From Bacteroidota bacterium (GTDB lineage Bacteria; Bacteroidota; Bacteroidia; Chitinophagales; Chitinophagaceae): 28,424 bases of DNA. Under the pieces are notes generated by a model that saw only the letters and a program-made list of their open reading frames with translations, was not told where the DNA came from and searched no databases. Of the stretch, positions 7,383 through 15,591 are shown one piece after another. Position 1 is the first letter of the stretch. Every line of letters starts with the position of its first letter. The stretch is from contig JAEYUA010000167.1 of assembly GCA_023433755.1 (NCBI GenBank), forward strand, positions 1-28,424, read 5' to 3'. Position numbers and translations under genes: made by a program.

Positions 7383-8750
7383 ATGACTACACTTTGGAAA
7401 GATTACCAGGAAAAGAACCAGCAGCGTTTTCTTGACGAAATGCTTGAACTGTTACGTATACCATCGGTGAGTGCTAAATCGGAGCACAAAGAAGACATGC
7501 GCAAATGCGCGGAACTGGTTAAACAACGCTTATTGGATTCAGGTGCCGGTAAAGCTGAAGTGATGGAAACTGCAGGACACCCGGTAGTGTATGGAGAAAA
7601 AATCATTGACCCGTCAAAACCTACAGTTCTGGTATATGGCCATTATGATGTGCAGCCACCGGAGCCTCTTGAATTATGGAATAGCGGTCCATTTGACCCT
7701 GTGATTAAAGAAGGAAAAGTATTTGCAAGAGGCAGCGCAGATGATAAAGGACAGTTTTACATGCACGTGAAGGCGCTGGAGATCATGACAAAAACCAATA
7801 GTCTTGAAACCAATATCAAATTCCTTATTGAAGGTGAAGAAGAAGTAGGCTCACCCAACCTGGGAAATTTTGTTGCGGAACATAAGGAAATGCTTAAAGC
7901 CGACGTGATCCTCATCAGTGACAGCTCGCTGTTGAGTATGGAAAATCCTTCTCTTGACATTGGTGTGCGCGGACTCTCCTATATAGAAGTGGAAGTAACA
8001 GGAGCCAACCGTGATCTTCACAGTGGAACCTATGGAGGCGCAGTGGCTAATCCCATCACCATTTTATCCAAAATGATTGCTTCCATTCATGATGAGAATA
8101 ACCATATCACCATACCAGGCTTTTACGACGATGTGGTTGAAGCCACACCCGAGGAAAGAGCCTTGATGGCAGGTGCGCCTTATGATGAAAAAGAGTACAG
8201 CGAAGAACTGGGTGTAAAGGAATTATGGGGCGAAAAAGGATTTACTACCAATGAAAGGACCGGCATCCGCCCAACCATTGAGATCAACGGCATCTGGGGC
8301 GGCTACACTGGCGAAGGTGCCAAAACCGTACTGCCTTCAAAGGCAACCGCCAAGATCTCCGCGCGACTGGTACCCAACCAGTCATCTCATAAGATCACTG
8401 AAATACTGCTGGAGCATTTCAAAAAAATTGCTCCCTCTTCTGTAACCGTGCATGCGTTTGAGCATCACGGTGGTGAGCCTTATATGACACCAATCAATAG
8501 TAAGGGTTACCAAGCTGCCTCCAAGGCCTTGCAGACCACATTCGGAAAAACCCCGATACCGGTAAGAGGTGGCGGAAGTATTCCAATTTGTTCCATCCTG
8601 GAAAGAGAACTGGGCATCAAGATCGTGTTCATGGGTTTTGGACTGGATAATGACAACCTGCATTCGCCCAATGAAAAATTCAACCTGGAAAATTATTATA
8701 AGGGTATAGAAACGATCCCCTATTTCCATAAGTTTTTTGCACAGGACTGA
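7383..8750 (+). CDS. M20 family dipeptidase / metallopeptidase
   Basis: From ATG 7383 (MTTLWKDYQEKNQQRF) the product is 455 residues, usual for the carnosinase/CNDP-type branch of M20. An earlier in-frame ATG at 7332 falls in the preceding terminator and is rejected. Zinc-site residues are visible: His87 and Asp89 in YGHYDVQPP, Asp120 in ARGSADDKGQ, and Glu152/Glu153 in IEGEEEVGS. RDLHSGTYGG starts the lid/dimerisation domain, and the C-terminal part returns with RGGGSIPI and LHSPNEKF, another metal-ligand region. Such enzymes hydrolyse dipeptides or similar short peptides in the cytoplasm with two zinc or manganese ions; exact substrate unknown. No signal peptide. Single gene with its own promoter and terminator. 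Confidence 0.92.
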   Translation: MTTLWKDYQEKNQQRFLDEMLELLRIPSVSAKSEHKEDMRKCAELVKQRLLDSGAGKAEVMETAGHPVVYGEKIIDPSKPTVLVYGHYDVQPPEPLELWNSGPFDPVIKEGKVFARGSADDKGQFYMHVKALEIMTKTNSLETNIKFLIEGEEEVGSPNLGNFVAEHKEMLKADVILISDSSLLSMENPSLDIGVRGLSYIEVEVTGANRDLHSGTYGGAVANPITILSKMIASIHDENNHITIPGFYDDVVEATPEERALMAGAPYDEKEYSEELGVKELWGEKGFTTNERTGIRPTIEINGIWGGYTGEGAKTVLPSKATAKISARLVPNQSSHKITEILLEHFKKIAPSSVTVHAFEHHGGEPYMTPINSKGYQAASKALQTTFGKTPIPVRGGGSIPICSILERELGIKIVFMGFGLDNDNLHSPNEKFNLENYYKGIETIPYFHKFFAQD

Positions 8751-8760
8751 TTCTCTGGTA

Positions 8761-8802
8761 AATAATAAAAAAGCCGGGGACGATCCCGGCTTTTTTATTA
8801 TT
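8761..8802 (+). terminator. Very strong intrinsic terminator after the dipeptidase
   Basis: An 18-bp perfect stem (8761-8778 with 8785-8802) has a GC core GCCGGG/CCCGGC and A and T arms on either side, so it can act in both directions. The six-base loop is GACGAT. Confidence 0.93.
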
Positions 8803-8825
8803 AGAGATAGTGGTGGGAAAAAAAA

Positions 8826-8853
8826 TCAAAAGTCAAAAATCAAAAGTCAAAAG
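8826..8853 (+). repeat. Heptamer tandem array (TCAAAAG x4)
   Basis: Four head-to-tail heptamers, three TCAAAAG and one TCAAAAA, start 24 nt after the terminator. The 155 bp that follow up to the S4 gene hold no clear gene. Confidence 0.85.
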
Positions 8854-9008
8854 TGAAGATGGAGTATAGACATCCGGAGACAGTTGACATGTGTAACTTG
8901 CGGTTTTATAAAGCCTGGCTTCCTTTCCTGGCTTGAAGTTCCCAAAGGATAAGCAGACCAGCAGGAACGCACTCATACCAAAAGTTGTAATCAATAAATT
9001 AGTGAACC

Positions 9009-9419
9009 TTGAATCCCTCACCAGCTAAAGAAAAATTAAGGCTTGATAAATACCTCTGGGCTATCCGTGTTTTTAAGACCCGGAGCCTGGCTTCAGCCGC
9101 ATGCGAAGCAGGTAAAGTAAAGCAGCATGCCACCAGTGTGAAGCCCTCCAAAAATGTAAATGTTGGTGATGAATACGAGATCAGGACAGAGGCACGGAAA
9201 TGGGTGATCAAGGTCACGGGATTATTGCACAACCGCCTTGCCTTTTCAGAAGCAGTTAAATATTATATTGACATCACGCCTCAGGAAGAAAAAGACCCCT
9301 CTGCCTACCAGCCTGCCTCTTTTCATACCGGTAAAAGGAAAAGCAAGATCGGGAGACCTACCAAGAAGCAGCGAAGGGAAATGGATGATTTCCTTGGCGA
9401 GGCACCTTTAACGCCCTAA
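9009..9419 (+). CDS. S4-domain RNA-binding protein, Hsp15-like
   Basis: This 136-residue protein begins with an S4 domain: KLRLDKYLWAIRVFKTRSLASAAC, then EAGKVKQHATSVKPSKNVNVGDEYEI, the typical alpha-L RNA-binding motif. The C-terminus is basic and disordered (KRKSKIGRPTKKQRREMDDF), as in Hsp15 (HslR). E. coli Hsp15 binds free 50S subunits carrying a stuck nascent chain and helps recycle them; that role is an inference here. The start is a TTG at 9009. No in-frame ATG exists before the S4 motif and the domain would be broken by any later start. GTG at 9002 is out of frame. Confidence 0.88.
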   Translation: MNPSPAKEKLRLDKYLWAIRVFKTRSLASAACEAGKVKQHATSVKPSKNVNVGDEYEIRTEARKWVIKVTGLLHNRLAFSEAVKYYIDITPQEEKDPSAYQPASFHTGKRKSKIGRPTKKQRREMDDFLGEAPLTP

Positions 9420-9548
9420 ATCAAGGCTTCACCGACCATAAAACCAGTCTTGTCCATTGCTCCTAGCTGCGCCACTCCGCAAAAACTAAATTTGTAACCG
9501 GTATTTTCAGCATCGCAACCAGGACCTGCTTCATTTGCTTAACCAATT

Positions 9549-9944
9549 ATGAAAAAAAACACCATTCTCTGGGCGGATGATGATGCAGATGATCTGCATA
9601 TGATGCGTGATATTCTGAAGAAGAATAACCGCGCATTTGAGTTGATTGAAGTGCAGAATGGTAAAGAAGCAATTGACTATCTCCAAAACCAGCCGCCGGA
9701 TCAACTACCCTGCCTGATCATCCTGGATATTAATATGCCGGTACTTGATGGGAAAAAAGCGCTGTCCATCATCAAACAATCTGAATTATTCCAATCCATC
9801 CCAACCGTGGTTTTCACCACTTCCAACAGTGAACTGGACCGTTTGTACTGCCAGAAATATAATACTGAAATGATCACCAAGCCGCCTGATTATAAAAGCC
9901 TTCAGTCCGCTGTTTTAAGATTACTTGATTTTTGCGGGCAGTGA
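9549..9944 (+). CDS. Single-domain response regulator (CheY-like receiver)
   Basis: The 131-residue product is one receiver domain with nothing attached. The acidic pocket is Asp10-Asp12 (WADDDADD), the phosphorylation site is Asp60 (IILDINMPVLDG), the switch Thr is in VVFTTS (90-91), and the conserved lysine is Lys111 (ITKPP). Stand-alone receivers like this are common in Bacteroidota and usually relay signals between hybrid kinases or act by protein contact. No histidine kinase is adjacent; the nearest is 6 kb away at 15592. A TAAATTTG box at 9487-9494 could be its promoter, though no -33 TTG is well spaced. Its stop codon abuts the stop of the convergent small gene with no spacer. Confidence 0.93.
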   Translation: MKKNTILWADDDADDLHMMRDILKKNNRAFELIEVQNGKEAIDYLQNQPPDQLPCLIILDINMPVLDGKKALSIIKQSELFQSIPTVVFTTSNSELDRLYCQKYNTEMITKPPDYKSLQSAVLRLLDFCGQ

Positions 9945-10154
9945 TCAGCCATTCCGGTTTGAAGATTCCGCAGGATTGGCCGAACTCATCCTTTTTTGAT
10001 GGATTACAATGGAAATTTCTGTAACCAGGTGACGCTGGTCCTGGAGGTCCTCCCACGAGGCTCCTTTGATCAAAGCAGCTTTTAATTTAGATGCTTCCCT
10101 TTCGTGTAAAACCTTCAGCGTCTCCAGATCAAGCGCCAGCAGAAACTTATCCAT
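9945..10154 (-). CDS. Small helical protein of unknown function
   Basis: From ATG at 10152-10154 the product is 69 residues (MDKFLLALDLETLKVLHERE). It is strongly charged and almost entirely predicted helical, with leucine and acidic spacing suited to a coiled coil or helical hairpin. It includes the phrase GASWEDLQDQRHLVTEISIVIHQK and a polar tail. I recall similar short proteins beside receiver domains in Chitinophagaceae but cannot name a family. Codon use fits the neighbours. A start 12 codons earlier is possible but adds a cysteine-rich stretch with no helical pattern. Its stop is directly back-to-back with that of the response regulator. Confidence 0.65.
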   Translation of the reverse strand: MDKFLLALDLETLKVLHEREASKLKAALIKGASWEDLQDQRHLVTEISIVIHQKRMSSANPAESSNRNG

Positions 10155-10455
10155 TACTTTACATAAGCCACAAATACTACTCCAATACAAGATCTAACCA
10201 TGGTTGAACCGGAATAATTTGAGAAATCTTATGATTTTACTTTAAATACCCGCATTAGAATTCAATTGGAAGCCGGAGATATGATGTTTGACCCTTCCTG
10301 GTAAATCAAAGAACCTGGGGAAAATGCGTCACATAAACAGTAGCGCAGACGAAACTTGACCAACTCATTACAAATTTTTCACTGTTCATAACCTCATGGA
10401 TTTTTATCCCGTACTGCCTGGATTAATCTTGCACCCTTAATGAAAATTCATTTTT
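10155..10455. other. Intergenic stretch with probable TonB-receptor promoter
   Basis: This 301-bp gap separates divergent genes. TAATCTTG at 10424-10431, one mismatch from TAnnTTTG, lies 24 nt before the receptor ATG and is the best promoter candidate. I see no Fur-box-like palindrome, repeat array or RNA gene in the rest. Confidence 0.4.
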
Positions 10456-12792
10456 ATGTTATCCAGGATCAGGATGATCGTTTTTATATCTGCATGTTTA
10501 GCTGGCCTGAACAGCCAGGCACAGGTAGTAATAAAAGGGCTGGTGGCAGATGGAATAACCAAAGAACCCATTCCGGGTGCTACCATTCAATGCGCTGACA
10601 CTCATTGTGGCGCCGCGTGCACCACTAATGATAAAGGTCTGTTCCAGTTACAGTGCACAGACTGTAAACAATTATCCGTTTCCTATATAGGATACCAGGT
10701 ACTTAATGTAGAACTTTCAGCCACTGCTGTCATTTACCTGCAGCCCTCCAACTCCCTGATGAATGCCATTGTTGTAACAGCTAACAGGGGTGACGCGGTC
10801 AAAAGGTCTTCGGCGCCGGTAGCAGTTGCTTCCATCAATGCCAGGATGATACAGGACAGCAGGGCAATATCTGCAGACCAGTTACTGAATAAAATAAGCG
10901 GCGTGAATATGGTGAGCCTGGGTAATGAGCAACACCAGATGAGCATCAGGCAACCCATTACTACAAAAAGCTTATTCCTTTATCTCGAAGACGGGATCCC
11001 CGTAAGAACTACCGGCATTTTTAATCATAATGCCCTGCTGGAAATGAACATGGCCGCCACCAAAAACATTGAAGTGATTAAAGGCCCTTCCTCCTCGCTT
11101 TATGGCAGTGAAGCCATTGGCGGCGTAGTGAATTTCCTGACCATTTCGCCTACAGTCAAACCATTACTAAAACTATCGCTGCAGGCACATCATCTTGGTT
11201 ATAAACGAGCTGAATGGCAAAGCAGTTTCCGCATCAACCAATGGGGTTTTGCATTGAGCGGATACCATGCAGATAAAAAAAATGGTTACCTGGAATATTC
11301 CGATTTCCGCAAGACAGCCATTACCGCAAGGGTTGATTACCGTTTCAATAATAAAACATCCTTATCCAACAGTTTAACAGCGATCAACTATTACAGTGAT
11401 ATGGCAGGAAATATTGACAGCAGTATGTTCGCTTCAAAAAAATTCAGCAACCCTCAAAGTTTCACTTACCGTAAACTGAATGCTTTAAGAATACGCTCTA
11501 CCCTGAATCACAACTGGAATGAAAACAGCAAAACCACGGCTTCCATCATTTACCGTGATAATATACTCGGACAGAACCCGGCTTACAGGATCAGGGACGA
11601 TTACCGTAAATCAGGTAATACATGGATTGGTAAAAAGGACCTGGCCCATGGCGAGATCAGTGACAATGAATTCAGCAGCTATGCCCTGGTTGCCCAACAC
11701 AAACAGGAATTAAACTGGAAAAATACAGTTCTCACCGGTGGTATCAGCGCTGACCTCAGTCCTTCCTCCTACCATTCTGATTACATCCGCATCCGCAAGG
11801 ATTCTGTCAGCAAAAAATATACAGGTTATGCAACTACTGACAGCACGTTAACCCATTATTCGACTGGGATCGGCAATTATGCAGCATTCACCAATGTAGA
11901 ATTTTCACCTGCAGAAAAATGGAGGGTTGTTCTTTCCCTGCGTTATGATCTTTTCAGGTACCGGTACAACAACCATCTATCTCCATCCTCCTTCAGCGGG
12001 GCCCCGGATACGGTGAGCCGGTTCAACAGGTTCAGTCCGAAGCTCGGTTTCACCTACCAGTTGAATCCACGCACAGGATTCTATGCCAACTACAGCCAGG
12101 GTTTTGTTCCTCCCCAGCTCACCGAAATGTTCACAGGCGTGAAAGTACCAGAACTGAAACCCGCGGTATTTAATAATTACGAAGCTGGAGGATGGGCTGA
12201 ACTGATCAAAAACAAATTAAGTATAGATGCCAGCATCTATTGCCTGGAAGGACGTAATGAAGTGGTTTCCGTGAGACTTGATGATGGCACTACGGAGAAC
12301 AGGAACGCAGGAAGAACTGTTCATAAAGGTATTGAGATGGGATTGCAGTCCGCTCCCTTCAACTCTTTAAGCCTGCGGTATAGCGGCGCTTACAGCCGGC
12401 ACCAGTTTGTGCAGTTCAACGAAAAAGGAAATAACTACAGCGGCAATGAAATGAATGCCGCGCCGCGGTGGATACAGAATGCAGAATTATGGTTTAAGCC
12501 CGGCTTTGTGAAAGGCCTGAGAATTGGATTGGAATGGCAGCACGCAGGTAGCTATTTCATGGATCCGAAGAATACAGAAAAATATAAAGGTTACCATGTT
12601 TTCCACCTGCGATCTGGTTACAGGACTGGCGCGCTGGATATCTGGTTCAATGTAATGAATGCTGGTAATGCTTATTATGCCACACTCGCAACCAAAACCA
12701 ATTCAGGTGAAACCTACCAGCTTGCGGAACCCCGGACCTTCCAGGCCGGCATCAGTTATGATCTTGGCCACCTGCTCAATAAAAAACGATGA
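10456..12792 (+). CDS. TonB-dependent outer-membrane receptor
   Basis: The 778-residue product has a signal peptide (residues 1-23, ending SQAQ). A carboxypeptidase-regulatory-like domain follows (24-100, VVIKGLVADGITKEPIPGATI ending VSYIGYQ). The plug then shows LEDGIPVRTTGIF and IEVIKGPSSSLYGSEAIGGVVNF. A beta-barrel fills the rest and carries the family motif FYANYSQGFVPPQLTEMF. Receptors of this size import chelated iron, other metals or small organic ligands using TonB energy. The stop overlaps the start of a PepSY membrane protein (ATGA), so they form an operon, and such pairs are often linked to iron or siderophore uptake. Unusually, the N-terminal domain holds five cysteines (46, 51, 55, 67, 70) and His50 in 25 residues. 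No SusD-like gene follows, which argues against a glycan role. Confidence 0.93.
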   Translation: MLSRIRMIVFISACLAGLNSQAQVVIKGLVADGITKEPIPGATIQCADTHCGAACTTNDKGLFQLQCTDCKQLSVSYIGYQVLNVELSATAVIYLQPSNSLMNAIVVTANRGDAVKRSSAPVAVASINARMIQDSRAISADQLLNKISGVNMVSLGNEQHQMSIRQPITTKSLFLYLEDGIPVRTTGIFNHNALLEMNMAATKNIEVIKGPSSSLYGSEAIGGVVNFLTISPTVKPLLKLSLQAHHLGYKRAEWQSSFRINQWGFALSGYHADKKNGYLEYSDFRKTAITARVDYRFNNKTSLSNSLTAINYYSDMAGNIDSSMFASKKFSNPQSFTYRKLNALRIRSTLNHNWNENSKTTASIIYRDNILGQNPAYRIRDDYRKSGNTWIGKKDLAHGEISDNEFSSYALVAQHKQELNWKNTVLTGGISADLSPSSYHSDYIRIRKDSVSKKYTGYATTDSTLTHYSTGIGNYAAFTNVEFSPAEKWRVVLSLRYDLFRYRYNNHLSPSSFSGAPDTVSRFNRFSPKLGFTYQLNPRTGFYANYSQGFVPPQLTEMFTGVKVPELKPAVFNNYEAGGWAELIKNKLSIDASIYCLEGRNEVVSVRLDDGTTENRNAGRTVHKGIEMGLQSAPFNSLSLRYSGAYSRHQFVQFNEKGNNYSGNEMNAAPRWIQNAELWFKPGFVKGLRIGLEWQHAGSYFMDPKNTEKYKGYHVFHLRSGYRTGALDIWFNVMNAGNAYYATLATKTNSGETYQLAEPRTFQAGISYDLGHLLNKKR

Positions 12793-14327
12793 AAAAATAT
12801 TTTCGCAGGCATGCATACCGCTGGCATCGCATCACAAGCCTGGTCATTGCGCTGCCTGTTTTTTTATGGACACTGAGCGGATTTCTTCACCCGGTCATGA
12901 ACAGTTTTAAACCGGAAGTAAAAAATCATTCACTTCCATTAACCCCGCTTGACAGCAGTAAGATCCGGATGACTGTCAAAGAAGTTTTGGACATCCATAA
13001 GATAGACAGCATCAGGCAATCCAGGATCGTGGAAATGTATGGCAGTTTTTATTACCAGGTGGACCAGCCAGGAAATGACAGGCTGCTTTACATAAGTTGT
13101 TTCAACGGGCAAATGTTATTGAATGGCGACATTCAATATGCAGGCTACCTCGGTCAGCGATATGTATCAGAGTCGAACAGCAATAGTGGAAAGGGTGAAC
13201 ATCATTCAGCTACCACTTCCCTCAAGTCCATAGTAAAAAACCATGGCATGAACCCTGATAAGATCAATATCACGGATGTTGAACAGGTCAATTCATTTAC
13301 TTCAGAATACAAATCCTCCAATGTTTTATTGCCGGTTTACCGGGTTGATTTTGACAGGAAAGATCATTTGCGCCTGTATATCGACCCTGTGAGTGGAAAG
13401 CTGGCAACAGCCATGAATGACCAGCGGGCCTGGTTCACCAGGTGTTTCGCCATCACCCATAGCTGGAGTTTTATGAATGGGCTGGGCATTTTTAAACATC
13501 TGCTGATAGGTTTGATCAGCGTATTGTGTTTGCTGAGCTCCGCACTTGGTTATTATGTACACAACCTAACGAAACCCGGAAAAAATAATGGCAGCTCCAG
13601 GAAATTTCACCGTGTATTGGGAAATGCATTTGTTGTAACCACCATGCTGTATGCTTTCAGCGGAGGCTGGCACAGCCTGCACAAGCTGCAGCAAAAAGAA
13701 ATTGTTGACCGGGAAATACAGCCAGCCATTTCGACCGGCCAGTTGAAAATGGATCACAGAAAGTTTTTCTCATTGAATGATACCACGATAAAGCCTTTAA
13801 ATTTTTCTGCTTTCCTGATGAATGATGAAGTTTTATGGCAGCTTTCCCTTTCAAAAGAAGGCAGGAAGCAAAACCTGTATTTCCGGCCCGACGGCAGTTC
13901 CCTTGTGCAGGATGGTGAAAAAAAACATGCAGTCTACCTGGCGAACCGGTTTTCCGGAAAGCCCGTAGATGAAGTGGAGGCAGTGAAGCCAATCACAAAG
14001 TTCAATAACCGCTATTCCATGATGAAAAAAAGGCTGCCTGTAATGGAAGTCAGGTTTAAGGATGGCACTTCGTGGTTCATAGATATTTCTACGGGAGTGA
14101 CGGCTGGCGTAGCCGGACCTGGCGATGAAGCTGAAAGATTTTCATTCAGTAACCTGCACATGCATCATTACTGGGATGAACTGCTGGGCAAAAAGAAGGG
14201 AAAGGTTTTCAAGAACCTGGTACTGATCTCCTCCACGCTTGGACTGATGCTGCTGGCCCTCACAGGTATCATGATGTACCGCACCAAAATGAAAAAAAGA
14301 AAGGCCATGGTAACCAACCAGGCATAA
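12789..14327 (+). CDS. PepSY-associated transmembrane protein
   Basis: The 512-residue product has four predicted membrane helices at about 17-37, 236-257, 278-297 and 475-497. Two large periplasmic PepSY-type regions lie between. Histidines sit near helix ends (RWHRITSL, GFLHPVM, FHRVLGN, GGWHSLHKL, LHMHHYW), a pattern seen in PepSY_TM proteins thought to bind haem or reduce ferric siderophores, such as the FoxB/PiuB type. It starts inside the stop of the TonB-dependent receptor and is surely translated with it. The likely job is processing the imported metal complex at the inner membrane, inferred from context. The family call is strong and the chemistry uncertain. Confidence 0.88.
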   Translation: MKKYFRRHAYRWHRITSLVIALPVFLWTLSGFLHPVMNSFKPEVKNHSLPLTPLDSSKIRMTVKEVLDIHKIDSIRQSRIVEMYGSFYYQVDQPGNDRLLYISCFNGQMLLNGDIQYAGYLGQRYVSESNSNSGKGEHHSATTSLKSIVKNHGMNPDKINITDVEQVNSFTSEYKSSNVLLPVYRVDFDRKDHLRLYIDPVSGKLATAMNDQRAWFTRCFAITHSWSFMNGLGIFKHLLIGLISVLCLLSSALGYYVHNLTKPGKNNGSSRKFHRVLGNAFVVTTMLYAFSGGWHSLHKLQQKEIVDREIQPAISTGQLKMDHRKFFSLNDTTIKPLNFSAFLMNDEVLWQLSLSKEGRKQNLYFRPDGSSLVQDGEKKHAVYLANRFSGKPVDEVEAVKPITKFNNRYSMMKKRLPVMEVRFKDGTSWFIDISTGVTAGVAGPGDEAERFSFSNLHMHHYWDELLGKKKGKVFKNLVLISSTLGLMLLALTGIMMYRTKMKKRKAMVTNQA

Positions 14328-14492
14328 ATCACCTGCTTAACCAGGACATGAAAGTACCTGCATGGATGCTTTTTCTTCCTGACAGCTTCCTGCTCCTGAC
14401 CTGGCGAGATGGAGCCAAAGGCAGCGATCATTACACCAGTTAAGTATGTAGGACACCCCGAATTCAGGATTAGCAATCCACCGGTAAGCGGT

Positions 14493-14513
14493 TACATTTG
14501 GAGGTTATCTTTG
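14493..14513 (+). promoter_or_regulatory. Two overlapping -7 boxes before trmD
   Basis: TACATTTG (14493-14500) and TATCTTTG (14506-14513) both match TAnnTTTG. The second lies only 4 nt from the ATG at 14518; the first would give a leader of about 12 nt and has TTA at 20 nt upstream. PepSY to trmD spacing is 190 bp with no clear terminator. Confidence 0.5.
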
Positions 14514-14517
14514 TCCT

Positions 14518-15201
14518 ATGCGGATAGACGTGATATCAGTGTTACCGGAACTCCTTGAAAGCCCTTTATCCCACAGTATCATGAAAAGGGCGCAAAACAA
14601 AGGTTTGCTTGAAGTGCATGCGCATAACCTGCGCAACTGGGCCGTGAATGAATACGGACAGGTTGATGATTACCAGTATGGCGGTGGTGCGGGTATGGTA
14701 ATGATGTGCGAGCCCCTTTCGAAAGCCATTGATGAATTAAAAGCGCAGAGAGCTTACGACCATGTGATCTATCTCACCCCCGATGGTAAAACGCTGGACC
14801 AGAAAACAGCTAACCAGCTTTCTTTATGTAATAACCTGGTGATGGTTTGCGGTCATTACAAAGGGATCGATGAAAGGATAAGGGAACATTACATCACCAT
14901 GGAAATTTCAATTGGTGATTATGTATTGAGCGGAGGTGAACTCGCTGCAGCAGTATTGATTGATGCCATCGGGAGACTGCTGCCAGGCGTTTTGAATGAT
15001 GAAACATCAGCACTGACAGACTCATTCCAGGATGGTCTGCTTTCGCCCCCTGTATATACCAGGCCGGCGGATTTTAAGGGATGGAAGGTTCCAGATATTT
15101 TACTGAGCGGAGATCCCAAAAAAGTGGACGAATGGAGATTTGAACAGGCGGTGGAGCGAACAAAAATCCGCAGGCCTGATTTGCTGGACGACAGTGTATA
15201 A
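14518..15201 (+). CDS. trmD: tRNA (guanine-37-N1)-methyltransferase
   Basis: The 227-residue product is a complete TrmD. It begins MRIDVISVLPELLESPL. The trefoil-knot SAM site is formed by YLTPDGKTL, CGHYKGIDERI and IGDYVLSGGELAA. GGGAGMVM lies in the N-terminal domain, and the C-terminal tRNA-binding domain includes LLSPPVYTRPADF and LLSGDPKKVDEWR. It methylates N1 of G37 next to the anticodon to prevent frameshifting and is usually essential. In many bacteria it follows rimM; here it is about 10 kb away and has its own promoter boxes. The next partner, rplS, is not in the window. Confidence 0.97.
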   Translation: MRIDVISVLPELLESPLSHSIMKRAQNKGLLEVHAHNLRNWAVNEYGQVDDYQYGGGAGMVMMCEPLSKAIDELKAQRAYDHVIYLTPDGKTLDQKTANQLSLCNNLVMVCGHYKGIDERIREHYITMEISIGDYVLSGGELAAAVLIDAIGRLLPGVLNDETSALTDSFQDGLLSPPVYTRPADFKGWKVPDILLSGDPKKVDEWRFEQAVERTKIRRPDLLDDSV

Positions 15202-15240
15202 TTTAAATAGAGAGCTGGAAATGTGGAAGGGAACAAATAG

Positions 15241-15276
15241 AGAAACAGAAAGAGAAAGAGGAAGAGTAAGAGAAAG
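15241..15276 (+). repeat. Hexamer tandem array (AGAAAG x6)
   Basis: Six hexamers (AGAAAC, AGAAAG, AGAAAG, AGGAAG, AGTAAG, AGAAAG) then a run of A follow trmD by 39 nt. It is purine-only on plus except one C and one T. The unit and the 36-nt length equal those of the inverted copy after dinB; an 18-nt word is identical (15240-15257). Confidence 0.85.
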
Positions 15277-15369
15277 AAAAAAGCCTCCTGTAGAAACAGG
15301 ACGCTTGATTAGGACATTGCTTCCTTCCGTTATGGCATAATTTCCGGAAGCACTGTAAAATTTTTAGAG

Positions 15370-15399
15370 AAAAAAGTGCCCCGCTAAGAATAGCAGGGC
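15370..15399 (-). terminator. Intrinsic terminator on the minus strand
   Basis: On the minus strand a 9-bp stem GCCCTGCTA/TAGCGGGGC (one U-G pair) with a TTCT loop is followed by AC and a run of six T. It is the first terminator after the hybrid kinase gene, about 190 nt beyond its stop. Confidence 0.7.
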
Positions 15400-15435
15400 T
15401 TCACCCTTAACCATACGAAACCAAGATTTTTATCT

Positions 15436-15485
15436 GGAGTAGAATTAATCTACGATTTTACTTTGTTAGCAGGCATGCTAAAATT
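15436..15485 (-). other. Small hairpins between kinase stop and terminator
   Basis: The 390-bp gap 15202-15591 has no gene. It holds two small stems, TTAGCA/TGCTAA (15466-15481) and GTAGA/TCTAC (15439-15453), ahead of the minus-strand terminator. They could be part of a long 3' UTR or of a separate small RNA. No exact TAnnTTTG promoter box was found on that strand, so this is tentative. Confidence 0.2.
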
Positions 15486-15591
15486 ACGCTTGCATTTTTG
15501 ACCGGTTGATTCTGTTTCGCCGAAAGGCTTAAAATTATCGGTAAATATTACAAGTGCAATTACCGTTAAAATCTTTCACAATTAGCTGATC

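Noticed and set aside
8833..9021. A 62-codon minus-strand frame with one hydrophobic stretch between the dipeptidase and the S4 gene
   Set aside because: It needs a GTG start inside the S4 gene, and its last codons come from the TCAAAAG heptamer array. No family is recognisable, although a small secreted peptide starting at an internal ATG cannot be excluded.
10440..10600. A short upstream frame starting at ATG 10440 and overlapping the TonB-dependent receptor start
   Set aside because: It is out of frame, runs through the receptor's signal peptide and has no features of its own; chance overlap is the simpler view.
10456..14327. Polysaccharide utilisation locus
   Set aside because: The TonB-dependent receptor has no SusD partner, no glycoside hydrolase and no sugar regulator beside it; its partner is a PepSY protein.
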